This document shows positions 15,986 through 24,471 of a stretch of DNA of 62,732 nt, piece by piece. Within the stretch, counting starts at the first letter, position 1; the number at the start of each line of letters is the position of its first letter. Below the pieces are notes generated by a model. It did no database searches. It was not told the DNA's origin and was given only the letters and a program-made list of their open reading frames with translations. The DNA comes from Brevundimonas sp. (GTDB lineage Bacteria; Pseudomonadota; Alphaproteobacteria; Caulobacterales; Caulobacteraceae). A program made the translations under genes and the position numbers. The DNA lies in the NCBI RefSeq assembly GCF_027484365.1, contig NZ_JAIXTC010000006.1, positions 1 through 62,732 on the forward strand, written 5' to 3'.

Positions 15986-17146
15986 ATGAGCATCGCCTTC
16001 ATCGACCTGCAGGCCCAGCGCCGCCGTCTGGGCGGCAAGATCGAGGCCGCCGTCATGGCCGCCGTCGAGAGCGGGGCCTATGTCATGGGCCCGCCCGTGC
16101 GCGAGTTCGAACAGGCCCTGGCGACGTTCGGCGGGGCGAAACACGCCCTGGGCTGCGCCAACGGCACCGAGGCCCTGGCCCTGCCGCTGATGGCCTGGGG
16201 GCTGAGGCCCGGGGATGCGGTCTTCGTGCCCTCCTTCACCTTCTGCGCCACCGCCGAGGTCGTGCCGTGGCTGGGGGCGACCCCGGTCTTCATCGACATC
16301 GACGCGAAGACCTACAACATGGACCCCGGCCACCTGGAGGCGGCCATCGAGGCGACGATCGCCGAGGGCCGGCTGAAGCCCCGGGTGGTGATCGCGGTCG
16401 ACCTGTTCGGCCAGCCCGCCGACTATCCGGCCATCAAGGCCATCTGCGACAGATACGGTCTGAAACTGATCGCGGATTCGGCCCAGGGCTTCGGCTGCAC
16501 CATCGACGGCGACCACCCGCTGAAATGGGCCGATGTGACCACGACCAGCTTCTTCCCGGCCAAGCCCCTGGGCTGCTACGGCGACGGCGGGGCCGTCCTG
16601 ACCGACGACGACGACCTGGCCCAGGAGATCGACAGCTATCGCGTGCACGGCAAGGCGGTGGCCAAGGACCTCGTCGGCCGGACCTTCGAGCACGACACCA
16701 AATATCTGAACATGCGGGTCGGGATGAACTCGCGCCTCGACACCGTCCAGGCCGCCGTCCTGATCGAGAAGCTGAAGGTCTTCGGCGAGGAGATCGAATG
16801 GCGCACGCGGATCGCGGCCCGCTACAACGACCTGCTGGCGCCCCATGTCGCGGCGGTTCCCCACCTGCCGGCCGGCAATGTCTCCAACTGGGCCCAGTAC
16901 ACGATCGAACATCCCGACCGGGACGGTCTGGCGGCCCATCTGCGCGACCAGGGCGTGCCGTCGGCGGTCTATTATCCGATCCCGCTGCATCTGCAGCCCG
17001 CCTATGACATGCACCCGCGCGGGCCGCAGGGCCTGCCGGTCACCGAGACCAAGATGAAGGTGGTCATCAGCCTGCCGATGCACTCCGATCTGGACGAGGC
17101 GACCCAGGACCGGATCGTCGCCGCCGTCGCATCCTACAAGGGCTGA
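15986..17146 (+). CDS. DegT/DnrJ/EryC1/StrS-family sugar-nucleotide aminotransferase
   Basis: A 386-residue PLP enzyme. The family opening FIDLQAQRR, the substrate loop ALGCANGTEAL, ADSAQGFG, and the PLP lysine Lys193 in FFPAKPLGCYGDGGA are all seen. It resembles WbpE/PglE-like enzymes that aminate a keto-sugar nucleotide for O-antigen or glycan precursors. A GAGAGAGG Shine-Dalgarno precedes the ATG. The dehydrogenase gene begins five bases after its stop, so the two proteins probably act in sequence: oxidation of a UDP- or GDP-sugar, then transamination. The exact sugar is not determined. Confidence 0.88.
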   Translation: MSIAFIDLQAQRRRLGGKIEAAVMAAVESGAYVMGPPVREFEQALATFGGAKHALGCANGTEALALPLMAWGLRPGDAVFVPSFTFCATAEVVPWLGATPVFIDIDAKTYNMDPGHLEAAIEATIAEGRLKPRVVIAVDLFGQPADYPAIKAICDRYGLKLIADSAQGFGCTIDGDHPLKWADVTTTSFFPAKPLGCYGDGGAVLTDDDDLAQEIDSYRVHGKAVAKDLVGRTFEHDTKYLNMRVGMNSRLDTVQAAVLIEKLKVFGEEIEWRTRIAARYNDLLAPHVAAVPHLPAGNVSNWAQYTIEHPDRDGLAAHLRDQGVPSAVYYPIPLHLQPAYDMHPRGPQGLPVTETKMKVVISLPMHSDLDEATQDRIVAAVASYKG

Positions 17147-17151
17147 TCGCC

Positions 17152-18090
17152 ATGAACCCGACCCACCTGCTCGCACCGATCCGGACCGGCGTCGCCGGCG
17201 CCGGCGTCATGGGGCGCAACCACGCCCGCGTCCTGTCCGAGATGCGCGAGATCGACCTGGCCCTGGTCTTCGATCCCGACGCCGTGGTGGCCGAGGGTGT
17301 CGCCTCGGCCTACGGCGCCCAGGCCGTGACCACAGCCGCCGACTTCGTCGCGGGAGGACTGGAGGCCGCGGTGATCGCCACGCCGAACCGCCACCATGCC
17401 GACCTCGGCGTGGCCCTGCTGGAAGCCGGGGTCCATGTGCTGGTCGAGAAGCCGATCGCCGCAACCGTGGCCGACGCCCAGCGGATGATCGACGCCGCCA
17501 GGGCCAACGACCGTGTGCTGATGGTCGGTCAGGTCGAGCGGTTCAACCCGGCGGTGGAGGCGGTCAAGCGCGCCATCGAGGGCGAGGACGTCATCTCGAT
17601 CCAGATCACCCGCGTGGGTCCCTTCCCGCCCCGCATGGGCGAGGTCGGGGTGGTCATCGATCTGGCCGTGCACGACATCGACATCATCCGGCATCTGACC
17701 GGCTCCGAAATCGCCGAGGTCCAGCCGCAGCTGGCCCGCACCCGCGCCGACCGCGAGGACACGGCCCTGCTCCAGTTCCGGCTGGAGAATGGGGTGATCG
17801 CCCACATCACCACCAACTGGGTCACCCCCTACAAGACCCGCACCCTCCAGGTCGCGACCCAGTCCAAGTTCGTCGTCGCCGACCTGATGACCCGTCAGGT
17901 CACCGAGTATTTCGGCCAGCAGCCCGACGGCTCCTACTCCACGCGCGGCGTGATGAGCTGGCCCAACGAGCCCTTGAAGAAGGAGCTGGAAGCCTTCGCC
18001 CACGCCATCCGCACCGGCGAGACCCCGGCGGTGACCGGCGAGGACGGCCTGCGCAATCTGGAAGTGGCGCTGAGGTGTCTGGGGGAATGA
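17152..18090 (+). CDS. Gfo/Idh/MocA-family NAD(P)-dependent sugar dehydrogenase
   Basis: A 312-residue oxidoreductase. The N-terminal Rossmann fold shows GVAGAGVMGRNHARVL, and EKPIA has the catalytic Lys100. The C-terminal domain includes the DLAVHDIDI motif, which carries active-site His and Asp. It resembles UDP-N-acetylglucosaminuronate 3-dehydrogenases (WbpB/WlbA) that act before a WbpE-type aminotransferase; the aminotransferase is the gene directly upstream. The stop overlaps the next start (ATGA). An alternative is a myo-inositol-like dehydrogenase, but the context favours nucleotide-sugar chemistry. Confidence 0.85.
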   Translation: MNPTHLLAPIRTGVAGAGVMGRNHARVLSEMREIDLALVFDPDAVVAEGVASAYGAQAVTTAADFVAGGLEAAVIATPNRHHADLGVALLEAGVHVLVEKPIAATVADAQRMIDAARANDRVLMVGQVERFNPAVEAVKRAIEGEDVISIQITRVGPFPPRMGEVGVVIDLAVHDIDIIRHLTGSEIAEVQPQLARTRADREDTALLQFRLENGVIAHITTNWVTPYKTRTLQVATQSKFVVADLMTRQVTEYFGQQPDGSYSTRGVMSWPNEPLKKELEAFAHAIRTGETPAVTGEDGLRNLEVALRCLGE

Positions 18091-18671
18091 AGCTCGAGCC
18101 GGCGGTTCTGGAGAATACCTTCGTCCGGCTGGAGCCGTTCGAGGACCGTCACAGGGAGCCGCTGCGTCTGGCCTGCGACGCCGATCCGGAGCTGTGGCCG
18201 ACCCTCTATTCGATCTCGTTCGGCGGAGACCAGTTTGACGGCAGCTGGGCCCGGCTGCGCGGGTTCCAGGCGGCGGGAACCTGGCTTCCTTTCGCGGTGA
18301 TCAGGGACGGCGAGGTCGTTGGGGTGTCGGCCTTCATCGACATCAATCCGAACTCCCGCACGGTCGAGATCGGCTGCACCTACTATCGGCCCGACGCCCG
18401 GGGCGGAGCGATCAACCCGGCGGCCAAGCGGCTTTTGCTGGAGCATGCCTTCGCCGCCGGAGCCAACCGTGTCGCCTTCCAGGTCGATCAGCTGAACCTG
18501 CGCAGCCAGGCGGCGGTGACCAGACTGGGCGCGTTGCGCGAAGGCGTCATGCGCGATGACAAGATCACCTGGACCGGCCGGGTGCGGAGCTCCGTGATCT
18601 TCTCGATCCTGGCAGAGGAATGGCCGGCGGTCCGGGCGAAGCTGGACCAACGGCTGGCGGCGTTCCGGTAG
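18087..18671 (+). CDS. GNAT-family N-acetyltransferase (RimJ/RimL-like)
   Basis: A 194-residue protein from the ATG at 18087, which overlaps the dehydrogenase stop. The sequence begins ENTFVRLEPFEDRHREPL, and the GNAT core around residues 75-160 includes GCTYYRPDARGG and AFQVDQLNLRSQAAVTRLGA, typical of RimJ/RimL-like members (RTDxxNxRSxxAxxRLG). Position in the sugar operon suggests it could acetylate an amino-sugar nucleotide, although WbpD-type acetyltransferases in that pathway normally have a left-handed beta-helix fold. A general protein or small-molecule acetyltransferase is equally possible. Confidence 0.82.
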   Translation: MKLEPAVLENTFVRLEPFEDRHREPLRLACDADPELWPTLYSISFGGDQFDGSWARLRGFQAAGTWLPFAVIRDGEVVGVSAFIDINPNSRTVEIGCTYYRPDARGGAINPAAKRLLLEHAFAAGANRVAFQVDQLNLRSQAAVTRLGALREGVMRDDKITWTGRVRSSVIFSILAEEWPAVRAKLDQRLAAFR

Positions 18672-18680
18672 TCTTTGGAT

Positions 18681-19064
18681 TCAGGCCAGGGCGCTGCGGA
18701 TATCGGTCTGAGCGAAGTCGTTTCCGACGTAAAGCAAGGGGCAGTCGTGAAAGTCGGCCACGGCGTAGCTGAAGCAGTCGCCATAGTTCAGCCGCGCCGG
18801 ATGTCGTCCCTTTCCCCACCGCAGATGGGTCGCGGCCGCCAGCCTGGCGAACCCTTCGGTGACCGGGACGATCTCAATGGCTAACGCCTCGATCAGCCCA
18901 GGCATCCGGCCCTGAAACGCGGGGCGGGAGCCGACCATCAGACATTCCGTCAGGGTGGCGGCCGACATCAGCAAGACGTTCGAAACAAGGACGTCCTCGC
19001 ATTTCTCGGCCAGGGGCTCGTTGGCCAGGACGGCGACCAGAGCTGACGTGTCCACCGCGATCAA
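18681..19064 (-). CDS. vapC: VapC-type PIN-domain toxin ribonuclease
   Basis: A 127-residue PIN-domain protein. The acidic metal-binding residues are visible as Asp5 (AVDTSAL), Glu40 (TLTECLMV), Asp96 (LNYGDCFSYA) and Asp116 (YVGNDF). Such toxins cleave tRNA or rRNA and are neutralised by the upstream-encoded antitoxin. Its start overlaps the antitoxin stop by four bases, the usual layout. It is convergent with the GNAT gene. Confidence 0.9.
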   Translation of the reverse strand: MIAVDTSALVAVLANEPLAEKCEDVLVSNVLLMSAATLTECLMVGSRPAFQGRMPGLIEALAIEIVPVTEGFARLAAATHLRWGKGRHPARLNYGDCFSYAVADFHDCPLLYVGNDFAQTDIRSALA

Positions 19065-19324
19065 GCGGGTAACCCATCCTCATCATACAGGAAATCCTGA
19101 CTGCGAGCAGCGTCGAAATCTGCCGGGAATTGACCAGCGACCGCAGCCTGGGCCGCGCGGATGGCTGCCAGGCGCCTGACCTTGAGTTCAGAAGAGACCC
19201 TCATCGGCGTCAGTCTGACGACTTCCTGCCCGTGGCGCGTCAGAACCACGGTCTCGCCCCCTTCCGCCCGGCGGACCAGGTCGGTGAGTTGCGCCTTGGC
19301 TTCGGAGATCGGCACCTGGGTCAT
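19061..19324 (-). CDS. Phd/YefM-family antitoxin
   Basis: An 87-residue protein from the ATG at 19322-19324. The N-terminal half (ISEAKAQLTDLVRRAEGGETVVLTRHGQEVVRL) is the Phd/YefM DNA-binding fold; in shorter form the landmarks are SEAKAQL, AEGGE and TRHGQEV. The acidic, flexible end (about residues 60-87) would bind and mask the VapC toxin. A palindrome just upstream is the likely autoregulatory site. Another ATG six codons upstream lies inside that region and is less likely. Confidence 0.88.
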   Translation of the reverse strand: MTQVPISEAKAQLTDLVRRAEGGETVVLTRHGQEVVRLTPMRVSSELKVRRLAAIRAAQAAVAGQFPADFDAARSQDFLYDEDGLPA

Positions 19325-19334
19325 GGATGGACAA

Positions 19335-19353
19335 TGGACCAATCAATGGTCCA
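19335..19353. promoter_or_regulatory. Palindromic operator of the toxin-antitoxin operon
   Basis: TGGACCA at 19335-19341 and TGGTCCA at 19347-19353 form perfect 7-bp arms around ATCAA, starting 11 bases before the antitoxin ATG. A further TGGACA-like half-site lies at 19327-19333. Phd/YefM antitoxins repress their own promoter at such repeats. Confidence 0.6.
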
Positions 19354-19364
19354 ATTCAATCCGG

Positions 19365-19832
19365 TTAGCCGCCGACCATCTGCATGCCCAGCCACTCGGC
19401 GATCAGGGCAGGCTTGTCGGCGCCTTCGATCTCGACGGTCAGTTCATGCTTCAGCAGCCAGCGGGTGACGCCTCCGGCGGAGCCCTTGTCTTCGGCCGAG
19501 AGCAGTTTGAAACGGCCGCGAATTCTGGAGCCGGCGGGGACGGGGGCGAGGAAGCGGAGCTTGTCGAAGCCGTAGTTGACGCCCATCACCACCCCGTCCA
19601 GCGGCGCCACGGCGTCGTAGGACATGGCCGAGGCGAGGCTGAGGGTCAGGAAGCCGTGGGCGATGGTGCCGCCGAACGGGGTCTGTTTCGCCGCCTCGGG
19701 ATCGATGTGGATGAACTGGCGGTCCTCGGTGATCTCGGCGAAGGCGTCGATCCGGGCCTGGTCGACGAGAATCCATTTCGAGACGCCGATCTCGGTCCCG
19801 ATGAGCGACTGGAGGTCTGAGGTCTTGGTCAT
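19365..19832 (-). CDS. MaoC-like dehydratase / (R)-enoyl-CoA hydratase
   Basis: A 155-residue hot-dog fold protein. The hydratase-2 motif is ITEDRQFIHIDPEAA with catalytic Asp37 and His42, followed by FGGTIAHGFLTLSL. Single-domain members hydrate enoyl-CoA esters in fatty acid or polyhydroxyalkanoate metabolism; NodN-like homologues are similar. The start overlaps the stop of the upstream dehydratase gene by four bases. A phasin gene elsewhere in this window suggests that the organism makes polyhydroxyalkanoate, where such an enzyme can supply monomers. Confidence 0.88.
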   Translation of the reverse strand: MTKTSDLQSLIGTEIGVSKWILVDQARIDAFAEITEDRQFIHIDPEAAKQTPFGGTIAHGFLTLSLASAMSYDAVAPLDGVVMGVNYGFDKLRFLAPVPAGSRIRGRFKLLSAEDKGSAGGVTRWLLKHELTVEIEGADKPALIAEWLGMQMVGG

Positions 19833-20836
19833 GCGGCGGCTCCTTCTTGGGTCGCCGGGACGAACCGGCCTTCGATGATGTCGGCGAACAGGCCGGGGTC
19901 GATATTGCCCCCGGACAGGATGACGGCGGTGGTGCGCCCCTGCGTCTCGATCTTGCCGGCGAGAACGGCGGCCAGGGCCGCGGCGCCGCCGGGTTCGACC
20001 ACCAGTTTCAGGGTGCGGAAGGCATAGGCGACGGCCTCGGCGGCCTCGGCGTCGCTGATCGCCAGAGCCCCGGAGAGGACGCGTCGGTTGATCGGGAAGG
20101 TCAGGACGCCCGGAACAGGAGTCTGGAGCGAGTCGCAGATCGAGGGCGGGCCGACGGGATGCCCGATCCGTTCGCCGGCGGCCAGGGAGCGGGCGGTGTC
20201 GTCATAGGCCTCGGGCTCGACCGCCCATGTCGTGGTCTGCGGACTGCGGGCCTCCATGACCAGATTGATGCCGGCCATCAGTCCGCCGCCGGAGCAGCAG
20301 CACAGAAGCTGATCGATGGGGCCACCGGCCTGATCCAGCAGCTCCAGCGCCGTCGTGCCCTGGCCCTCAATGACATAGGGATCGTCGAACGGAGGGACGA
20401 GGACGGAGCCGCGCTCCTGCGCCACCTGGGCGCCGATCTCCTCGCGGCTTTCTTTCCAGCGGTCGTAGAGGCGGACCTCTCCGCCGAAGGCCTTGACCCC
20501 GGCGATCTTGATGGCGGGGCTGTCGGCCGGCATCACGATGGTCGCGTGGGTGCCCATCATCCGGGCGGCGGCGGCCACGCCCTGGGCATGGTTACCCGAC
20601 GAGAAGGCGACGACCCCGGCAGTCAATTCGTCGGCGGTGAAGCGGCTGATCCGGTTGTAGGCGCCCCGGAACTTGAACGCCCCGGCGACCTGCAGGGTCT
20701 CGGCCTTCAGCAGGACGCGGCCGCCCATCCGTTCGTTGAGCGCGGGGCTCTCGATCAGGGGGGTGCGGACCGCCGCCGGGGCGATCTGGCGGGCGGCGTC
20801 GAGGACGCCCTCGAAGGAAGCGGTGCGGTCGGACAT
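19829..20836 (-). CDS. Threonine/serine dehydratase, PLP fold-type II
   Basis: A 335-residue PLP enzyme from ATG 20836; an upstream GTG at 20845 is possible. The PLP lysine lies in AGAFKFRGAYN, with SSGNHAQG as the asparagine loop and CSGGGLMAG as the phosphate-binding glycine loop. No C-terminal ACT-like regulatory domain is present, so this resembles catabolic threonine dehydratases or serine racemases. The Cys-rich CCCSGGG segment is slightly unusual. The gene overlaps the MaoC gene, and is divergent from glpK with about 50 bases between. Confidence 0.88.
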   Translation of the reverse strand: MSDRTASFEGVLDAARQIAPAAVRTPLIESPALNERMGGRVLLKAETLQVAGAFKFRGAYNRISRFTADELTAGVVAFSSGNHAQGVAAAARMMGTHATIVMPADSPAIKIAGVKAFGGEVRLYDRWKESREEIGAQVAQERGSVLVPPFDDPYVIEGQGTTALELLDQAGGPIDQLLCCCSGGGLMAGINLVMEARSPQTTTWAVEPEAYDDTARSLAAGERIGHPVGPPSICDSLQTPVPGVLTFPINRRVLSGALAISDAEAAEAVAYAFRTLKLVVEPGGAAALAAVLAGKIETQGRTTAVILSGGNIDPGLFADIIEGRFVPATQEGAAA

Positions 20837-20885
20837 GAGAGTCACTTAACCCGATCCCGTTCGTCCGCGTAAGGTGGGGAAAACG

Positions 20886-22397
20886 ATGGAAACGCATCCC
20901 GCCATGACGCCACTGATCCTCGCCATCGACCAGGGCACGACCTCGACCCGGGCCATCGCCTTCGAGCTGCGGGCGGACAGGGGGCTGCATCCCGTGGCGG
21001 TCAGCCAGATCGCGCTGGAACAGTATTTCCCCCGGTCTGGCTGGGTCGAGCATGATGCCGCCGAGATCTGGGCCGCGACGCTGCAGACCTGCCGCGAGGT
21101 GATCAGCAAGGCCGGCGGCATCGGGCGATTCGCCGCCATCGGCATCACCAACCAGAGGGAGACCTCGGTCCTGTGGGACGCCGCGACCGGGGAGCCCCTG
21201 CACAGGGCCATCGTCTGGCAGGACCGGCGGACCGCCGACGTCTCCGCGCGGATGGTCGCCGAAGGCCAGGAGGCCATGGTCCAGGCGGCGACCGGCCTGA
21301 TCCTCGATCCCTATTTCTCGGCGACCAAATTCGCCTGGCTGCTGGACGCCGTGCCGGGCGCGCGGGAGCGGGCGGTCCGGGGCGAGGTCCGGCTGGGGAC
21401 GATCGACTCCTGGCTGGTCTGGAAGCTGACCAACGGGGCCTGCCACGTCACCGATGCGACCAACGCCAGCCGCACCTCCCTGATGGATCTGAAGACACGC
21501 GCGTGGCGCGACGACCTGTGCGACCTGTTCAATGTTCCGAAAGGCGCCCTGCCCCGGATCGTCGGCTGCGCGGACCGGATGGGCGAGAGCGATGCGGCCC
21601 TGTTCGGCCGCGCCCTGCCGATCACGGGTTCAGCGGGGGACCAGCAGGCGGCCCTCGTCGGGCACGGGGCGCTGAAGCCCGGCGACGCCAAGATCACCTA
21701 TGGCACCGGGGCGTTTCTGGTCGCCAATGTCGGCGCCACGCCCGTGGCCTCTTCGAGCCGGTTGCTGGGCACGCTCGGTTATCAGGTCGGGGAGACCGTG
21801 GCCTACGGGCTGGAAGGGTCCATTTTCTCGGCCGGGTCGGCGATCCAGTGGCTGAGAGACGGGGTCGGGATGATCTCCGACAGCCGCCAGTCCGAGGCGG
21901 TGGCCCAGACCCTGCCGGACAACGGCGGGGTCTATCTCGTGCCGGGGTTCACGGGTCTGGGGGCGCCCTGGTGGGAACCGGAGGCACGCGGGGCCGTGAT
22001 CGGACTGACGCGCGATACCGGACCCGCCCATTTCGTCCGGGCGGCGCTGGAGGCCCTCGCCTATCAGACGCGCGACCTGCTGGATGCTCTGGCGAAAGAC
22101 GGGGCACCGCCGTTCAGCGTGCTGAAGGTCGACGGCGGGGTGACGGCCAACGCCTTCGCCATGCAGTTCGTCGCCGACATCTGCGAGGTGACGGTCGAAC
22201 GGCCGGCCTTCCAGGAGATGACGGCCCTGGGGGCCGCACGGCTCGCGGCCCTCGGCGTCGGGCTGATCGAGGACCTGGAGCCGAAAAACGGGAAGGCTCC
22301 GGCCGTGTGGACCCCGCGCATGTCGGGCGGACAGCGTGAAGCCCTGCTGGGGGGCTGGCATCGCGCGGTCAAGGCCGCCATTGTCGCCGCGCAATGA
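20886..22397 (+). CDS. glpK: Glycerol kinase
   Basis: A 503-residue FGGY-family kinase that makes glycerol 3-phosphate from glycerol and ATP. ATP and substrate motifs include ILAIDQGTTSTRAIAFE, GITNQRET, IVWQDRRT, TIDSWLVWKLT and GAFLVANVG. The C-terminal FGGY domain has GVTANAFAMQFVADI. I chose the ATG at 20886, which has GTGGGG eight bases upstream, over the GTG at 20874. The product links to gpsA in this window, which makes the same metabolite from dihydroxyacetone phosphate. The stop overlaps the following kinase-like gene. Confidence 0.96.
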   Translation: METHPAMTPLILAIDQGTTSTRAIAFELRADRGLHPVAVSQIALEQYFPRSGWVEHDAAEIWAATLQTCREVISKAGGIGRFAAIGITNQRETSVLWDAATGEPLHRAIVWQDRRTADVSARMVAEGQEAMVQAATGLILDPYFSATKFAWLLDAVPGARERAVRGEVRLGTIDSWLVWKLTNGACHVTDATNASRTSLMDLKTRAWRDDLCDLFNVPKGALPRIVGCADRMGESDAALFGRALPITGSAGDQQAALVGHGALKPGDAKITYGTGAFLVANVGATPVASSSRLLGTLGYQVGETVAYGLEGSIFSAGSAIQWLRDGVGMISDSRQSEAVAQTLPDNGGVYLVPGFTGLGAPWWEPEARGAVIGLTRDTGPAHFVRAALEALAYQTRDLLDALAKDGAPPFSVLKVDGGVTANAFAMQFVADICEVTVERPAFQEMTALGAARLAALGVGLIEDLEPKNGKAPAVWTPRMSGGQREALLGGWHRAVKAAIVAAQ

Positions 22398-23470
22398 CCG
22401 ATATCGCCACAGATCCCCAGGCCGCCTTTTCCGGAACGCGGGAGGTCGATCCCCGCTACCGGCTCGACGAGGCCGCGCTGGATGCCTGGATGTCCGCCAA
22501 CGTCGAGGGCTATGCCGGGCCACTGACGATCCGGCAGTTCAAGGGCGGACAATCGAACCCGACCTATGAGCTGACCACGCCGGGCGCGGCCTATGTGCTG
22601 CGTCGGAAGCCGCCGGGCGTTCTGCTGCCCTCGGCCCACGCCGTGGACCGCGAGTTCGCCGTGACCTCCGCCCTGTACCGGCAGGGCTACCCGGTCGCGC
22701 GCCCCTATGCCCTGTGCACGGACGATGGCGTCATCGGTTCGATGTTCTATGTCATGAGCAAGGTCGAGGGACGGGTCCTGTGGGACCTGAAACTGCCCGG
22801 GATGGAACCGACCGAGCGCCGGGCCATCTTCGAGGCCCAGATCAATGCGCTCGCCGATCTGCATAAATTTGATCCGGCGGAGATCGGGCTCGGCGACTAC
22901 GGCAAGCCGGGCAACTATTTCGCGCGTCAGGTCGGGCGCTGGACCAAACAGTACCGCGCCTCCGAGATCGATCCGATCCCGGAGATGGACCGGCTGATCG
23001 ACTGGCTGCCGCAGGGCCTGCCGCCCGAGGGGCCGGCCCGGATCGTCCACGGCGACTTCCGTCTCGACAATCTGATGATGGCCACCGACGCACCCGAGGT
23101 GCGGGCCGTTCTCGACTGGGAGCTGTCGACGCTCGGCGATCCGATGGCGGACTTTTCCTATCTGCTGATCGGCTGGGTCCTGCCGCCGACCGTGCGCAAC
23201 GGCCTGGGCGGACTGGACCTGCCCGCGCTTGGCATTCCGACGATCGAGGAGACGGTCGACCGCTATGTGGCGCGCAGCGGTCTGGGGGCCCCGGAGAACA
23301 TCGACTGGCTGATGGCCTACAACCTGTTCCGGCTGGCGGCGATCTGTCAGGGAATCGCCGGGCGGGTGCGCGACGGCACGGCCTCTTCGGCGCATGCGAT
23401 CGAGACGTCGAAACAGGTGGGCCCGCTGGCGAAGGCCGCTTGGAGCTTCGCGGTCAAGGCCGGAGCCTGA
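22394..23470 (+). CDS. Aminoglycoside-phosphotransferase-fold kinase (ACAD10-like)
   Basis: A 358-residue protein of the APH/choline-kinase superfamily. The N lobe has FKGGQSNPTY and the C lobe has the catalytic loop IVHGDFRLDNLMM and metal-binding VLDWELSTLGDPMADFSY. This form is like the phosphotransferase proteins linked with acyl-CoA dehydrogenases in lipid catabolism rather than true aminoglycoside resistance enzymes. Its ATG overlaps the glpK stop, so it is made from the glpK transcript. The substrate is not known. Confidence 0.85.
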   Translation: MTDIATDPQAAFSGTREVDPRYRLDEAALDAWMSANVEGYAGPLTIRQFKGGQSNPTYELTTPGAAYVLRRKPPGVLLPSAHAVDREFAVTSALYRQGYPVARPYALCTDDGVIGSMFYVMSKVEGRVLWDLKLPGMEPTERRAIFEAQINALADLHKFDPAEIGLGDYGKPGNYFARQVGRWTKQYRASEIDPIPEMDRLIDWLPQGLPPEGPARIVHGDFRLDNLMMATDAPEVRAVLDWELSTLGDPMADFSYLLIGWVLPPTVRNGLGGLDLPALGIPTIEETVDRYVARSGLGAPENIDWLMAYNLFRLAAICQGIAGRVRDGTASSAHAIETSKQVGPLAKAAWSFAVKAGA

Positions 23471-23644
23471 TCTCTCCTCCCCGTCCGCAGGATGGGGAGG
23501 TGGCGCGGCGCTTCTTCAGCGCCGTGACGGAGGGGGCGAGGTCATATTGCAGGTGAGGGTCAACTGGTAGGACCGTGTCGCCCCCTCCGTCAGCTCGCGA
23601 AGAGCTCGCTGCCACCTCCCCATCGCTGCGCGACAAGGAGGAGA
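23471..23644. repeat. Long palindromic intergenic repeat, copy 2
   Basis: About 174 bases fill the gap between convergent genes. The outer and middle arms are almost identical to those at 14135-14318, including the perfect TGACGGAGGGGGCGA/TCGCCCCCTCCGTCA pair, while the central 30-40 bases differ. It can fold as one long hairpin. Confidence 0.8.
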
Positions 23645-23652
23645 CCCATTGG

Positions 23653-24342
23653 TCAGTTTGTCAGGATCTGCACCCGCGACCAGACCTCGCCGCGGTTGAC
23701 GATCTCGATGCGGATCGGACCGGCCTGGGGACGGGCGACGGTGCAGACGGGATAGTGGTCGCGTGAACCGTCGGAGCAGATGACGGCGCCGTTCTGGTCC
23801 CTCAGGGCGAGGTCGATATTCGTGTCGCCATCGCCGATGGCGGCCACGCGCAGGACCTCGTTGCGCCGCGCCTCGACCGTGAAACTGTAGGTCTCGCGCG
23901 CGCGCAGGCGACGCACCACCACGATGGGCCCGGCGCCGAAGGGCGAGGCGCGAACCCCCTTGTCCGGGGATCGCTCGCGCGAGATCTCGTCCAGCAGGTC
24001 CCGGTCGCCGCGGGCGAAGGTCTCGGCCTCCTCCAGCAGGACCAGATGGGTCAGGAAGGGCTCGTCGCCGTTCTCGCGGCGGGTGCGGATGTCGCCCAGC
24101 ATGCGGGCGGCCACGATCATGGCCTCGGCGTCGCGGCGTTCGCGGGCCCAGGCGGCGACCTCGGCGGCGGTCACCATCTGGGTGATGGCGCGGGCTTCGA
24201 GGTCAGGGTCGGGGGCGGAGGGCCCCGACCGGACCTGGGATCCGGCCGGCGCCGCCGTCAGGCCGATGGCCGAGACGGCGATAGCGAGCGCGGCGGCGAT
24301 GGGGGCCTGTCCCCCGACGACCCGACCCGCGCGCTCAACCAT
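23653..24342 (-). CDS. Exported protein of unknown function
   Basis: A 229-residue protein from the ATG at 24340-24342, which has a GGGGGAG Shine-Dalgarno. Residues about 12-38 form a signal peptide (AAALAIAVSAIGLTAAPAGSQ). A helical middle part (about 45-125) is followed by a beta-rich end with one pair of Cys (VICSDGS and VCTVARP) and repeats reminiscent of bacterial pre-peptidase C-terminal domains (NIDLALRDQNG). I do not recognise a family with confidence. It is separated from the DUF1223 gene by about 130 bases on the same strand. Confidence 0.65.
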   Translation of the reverse strand: MVERAGRVVGGQAPIAAALAIAVSAIGLTAAPAGSQVRSGPSAPDPDLEARAITQMVTAAEVAAWARERRDAEAMIVAARMLGDIRTRRENGDEPFLTHLVLLEEAETFARGDRDLLDEISRERSPDKGVRASPFGAGPIVVVRRLRARETYSFTVEARRNEVLRVAAIGDGDTNIDLALRDQNGAVICSDGSRDHYPVCTVARPQAGPIRIEIVNRGEVWSRVQILTN

Positions 24343-24471
24343 CTTTACTCCCCCTACAGCGCCGCCATGGGATGACGACGGATCGCCATTAGCGACGATC
24401 AAACTGGCGGGGACAGTGACCGAAACTGACCGGGGCGCCAAGTGCGCCGACGTCCCGGATTCGGGACGCGC

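Noticed and set aside
18681..19353. A full defence island around the toxin-antitoxin pair
   Set aside because: Neighbours are metabolic genes; no restriction, CRISPR, retron or abortive-infection gene is adjacent.
22394..23470. Aminoglycoside resistance kinase
   Set aside because: The fold is the same superfamily, but the sequence form is that of ACAD10-like phosphotransferases and it is coupled to glpK.
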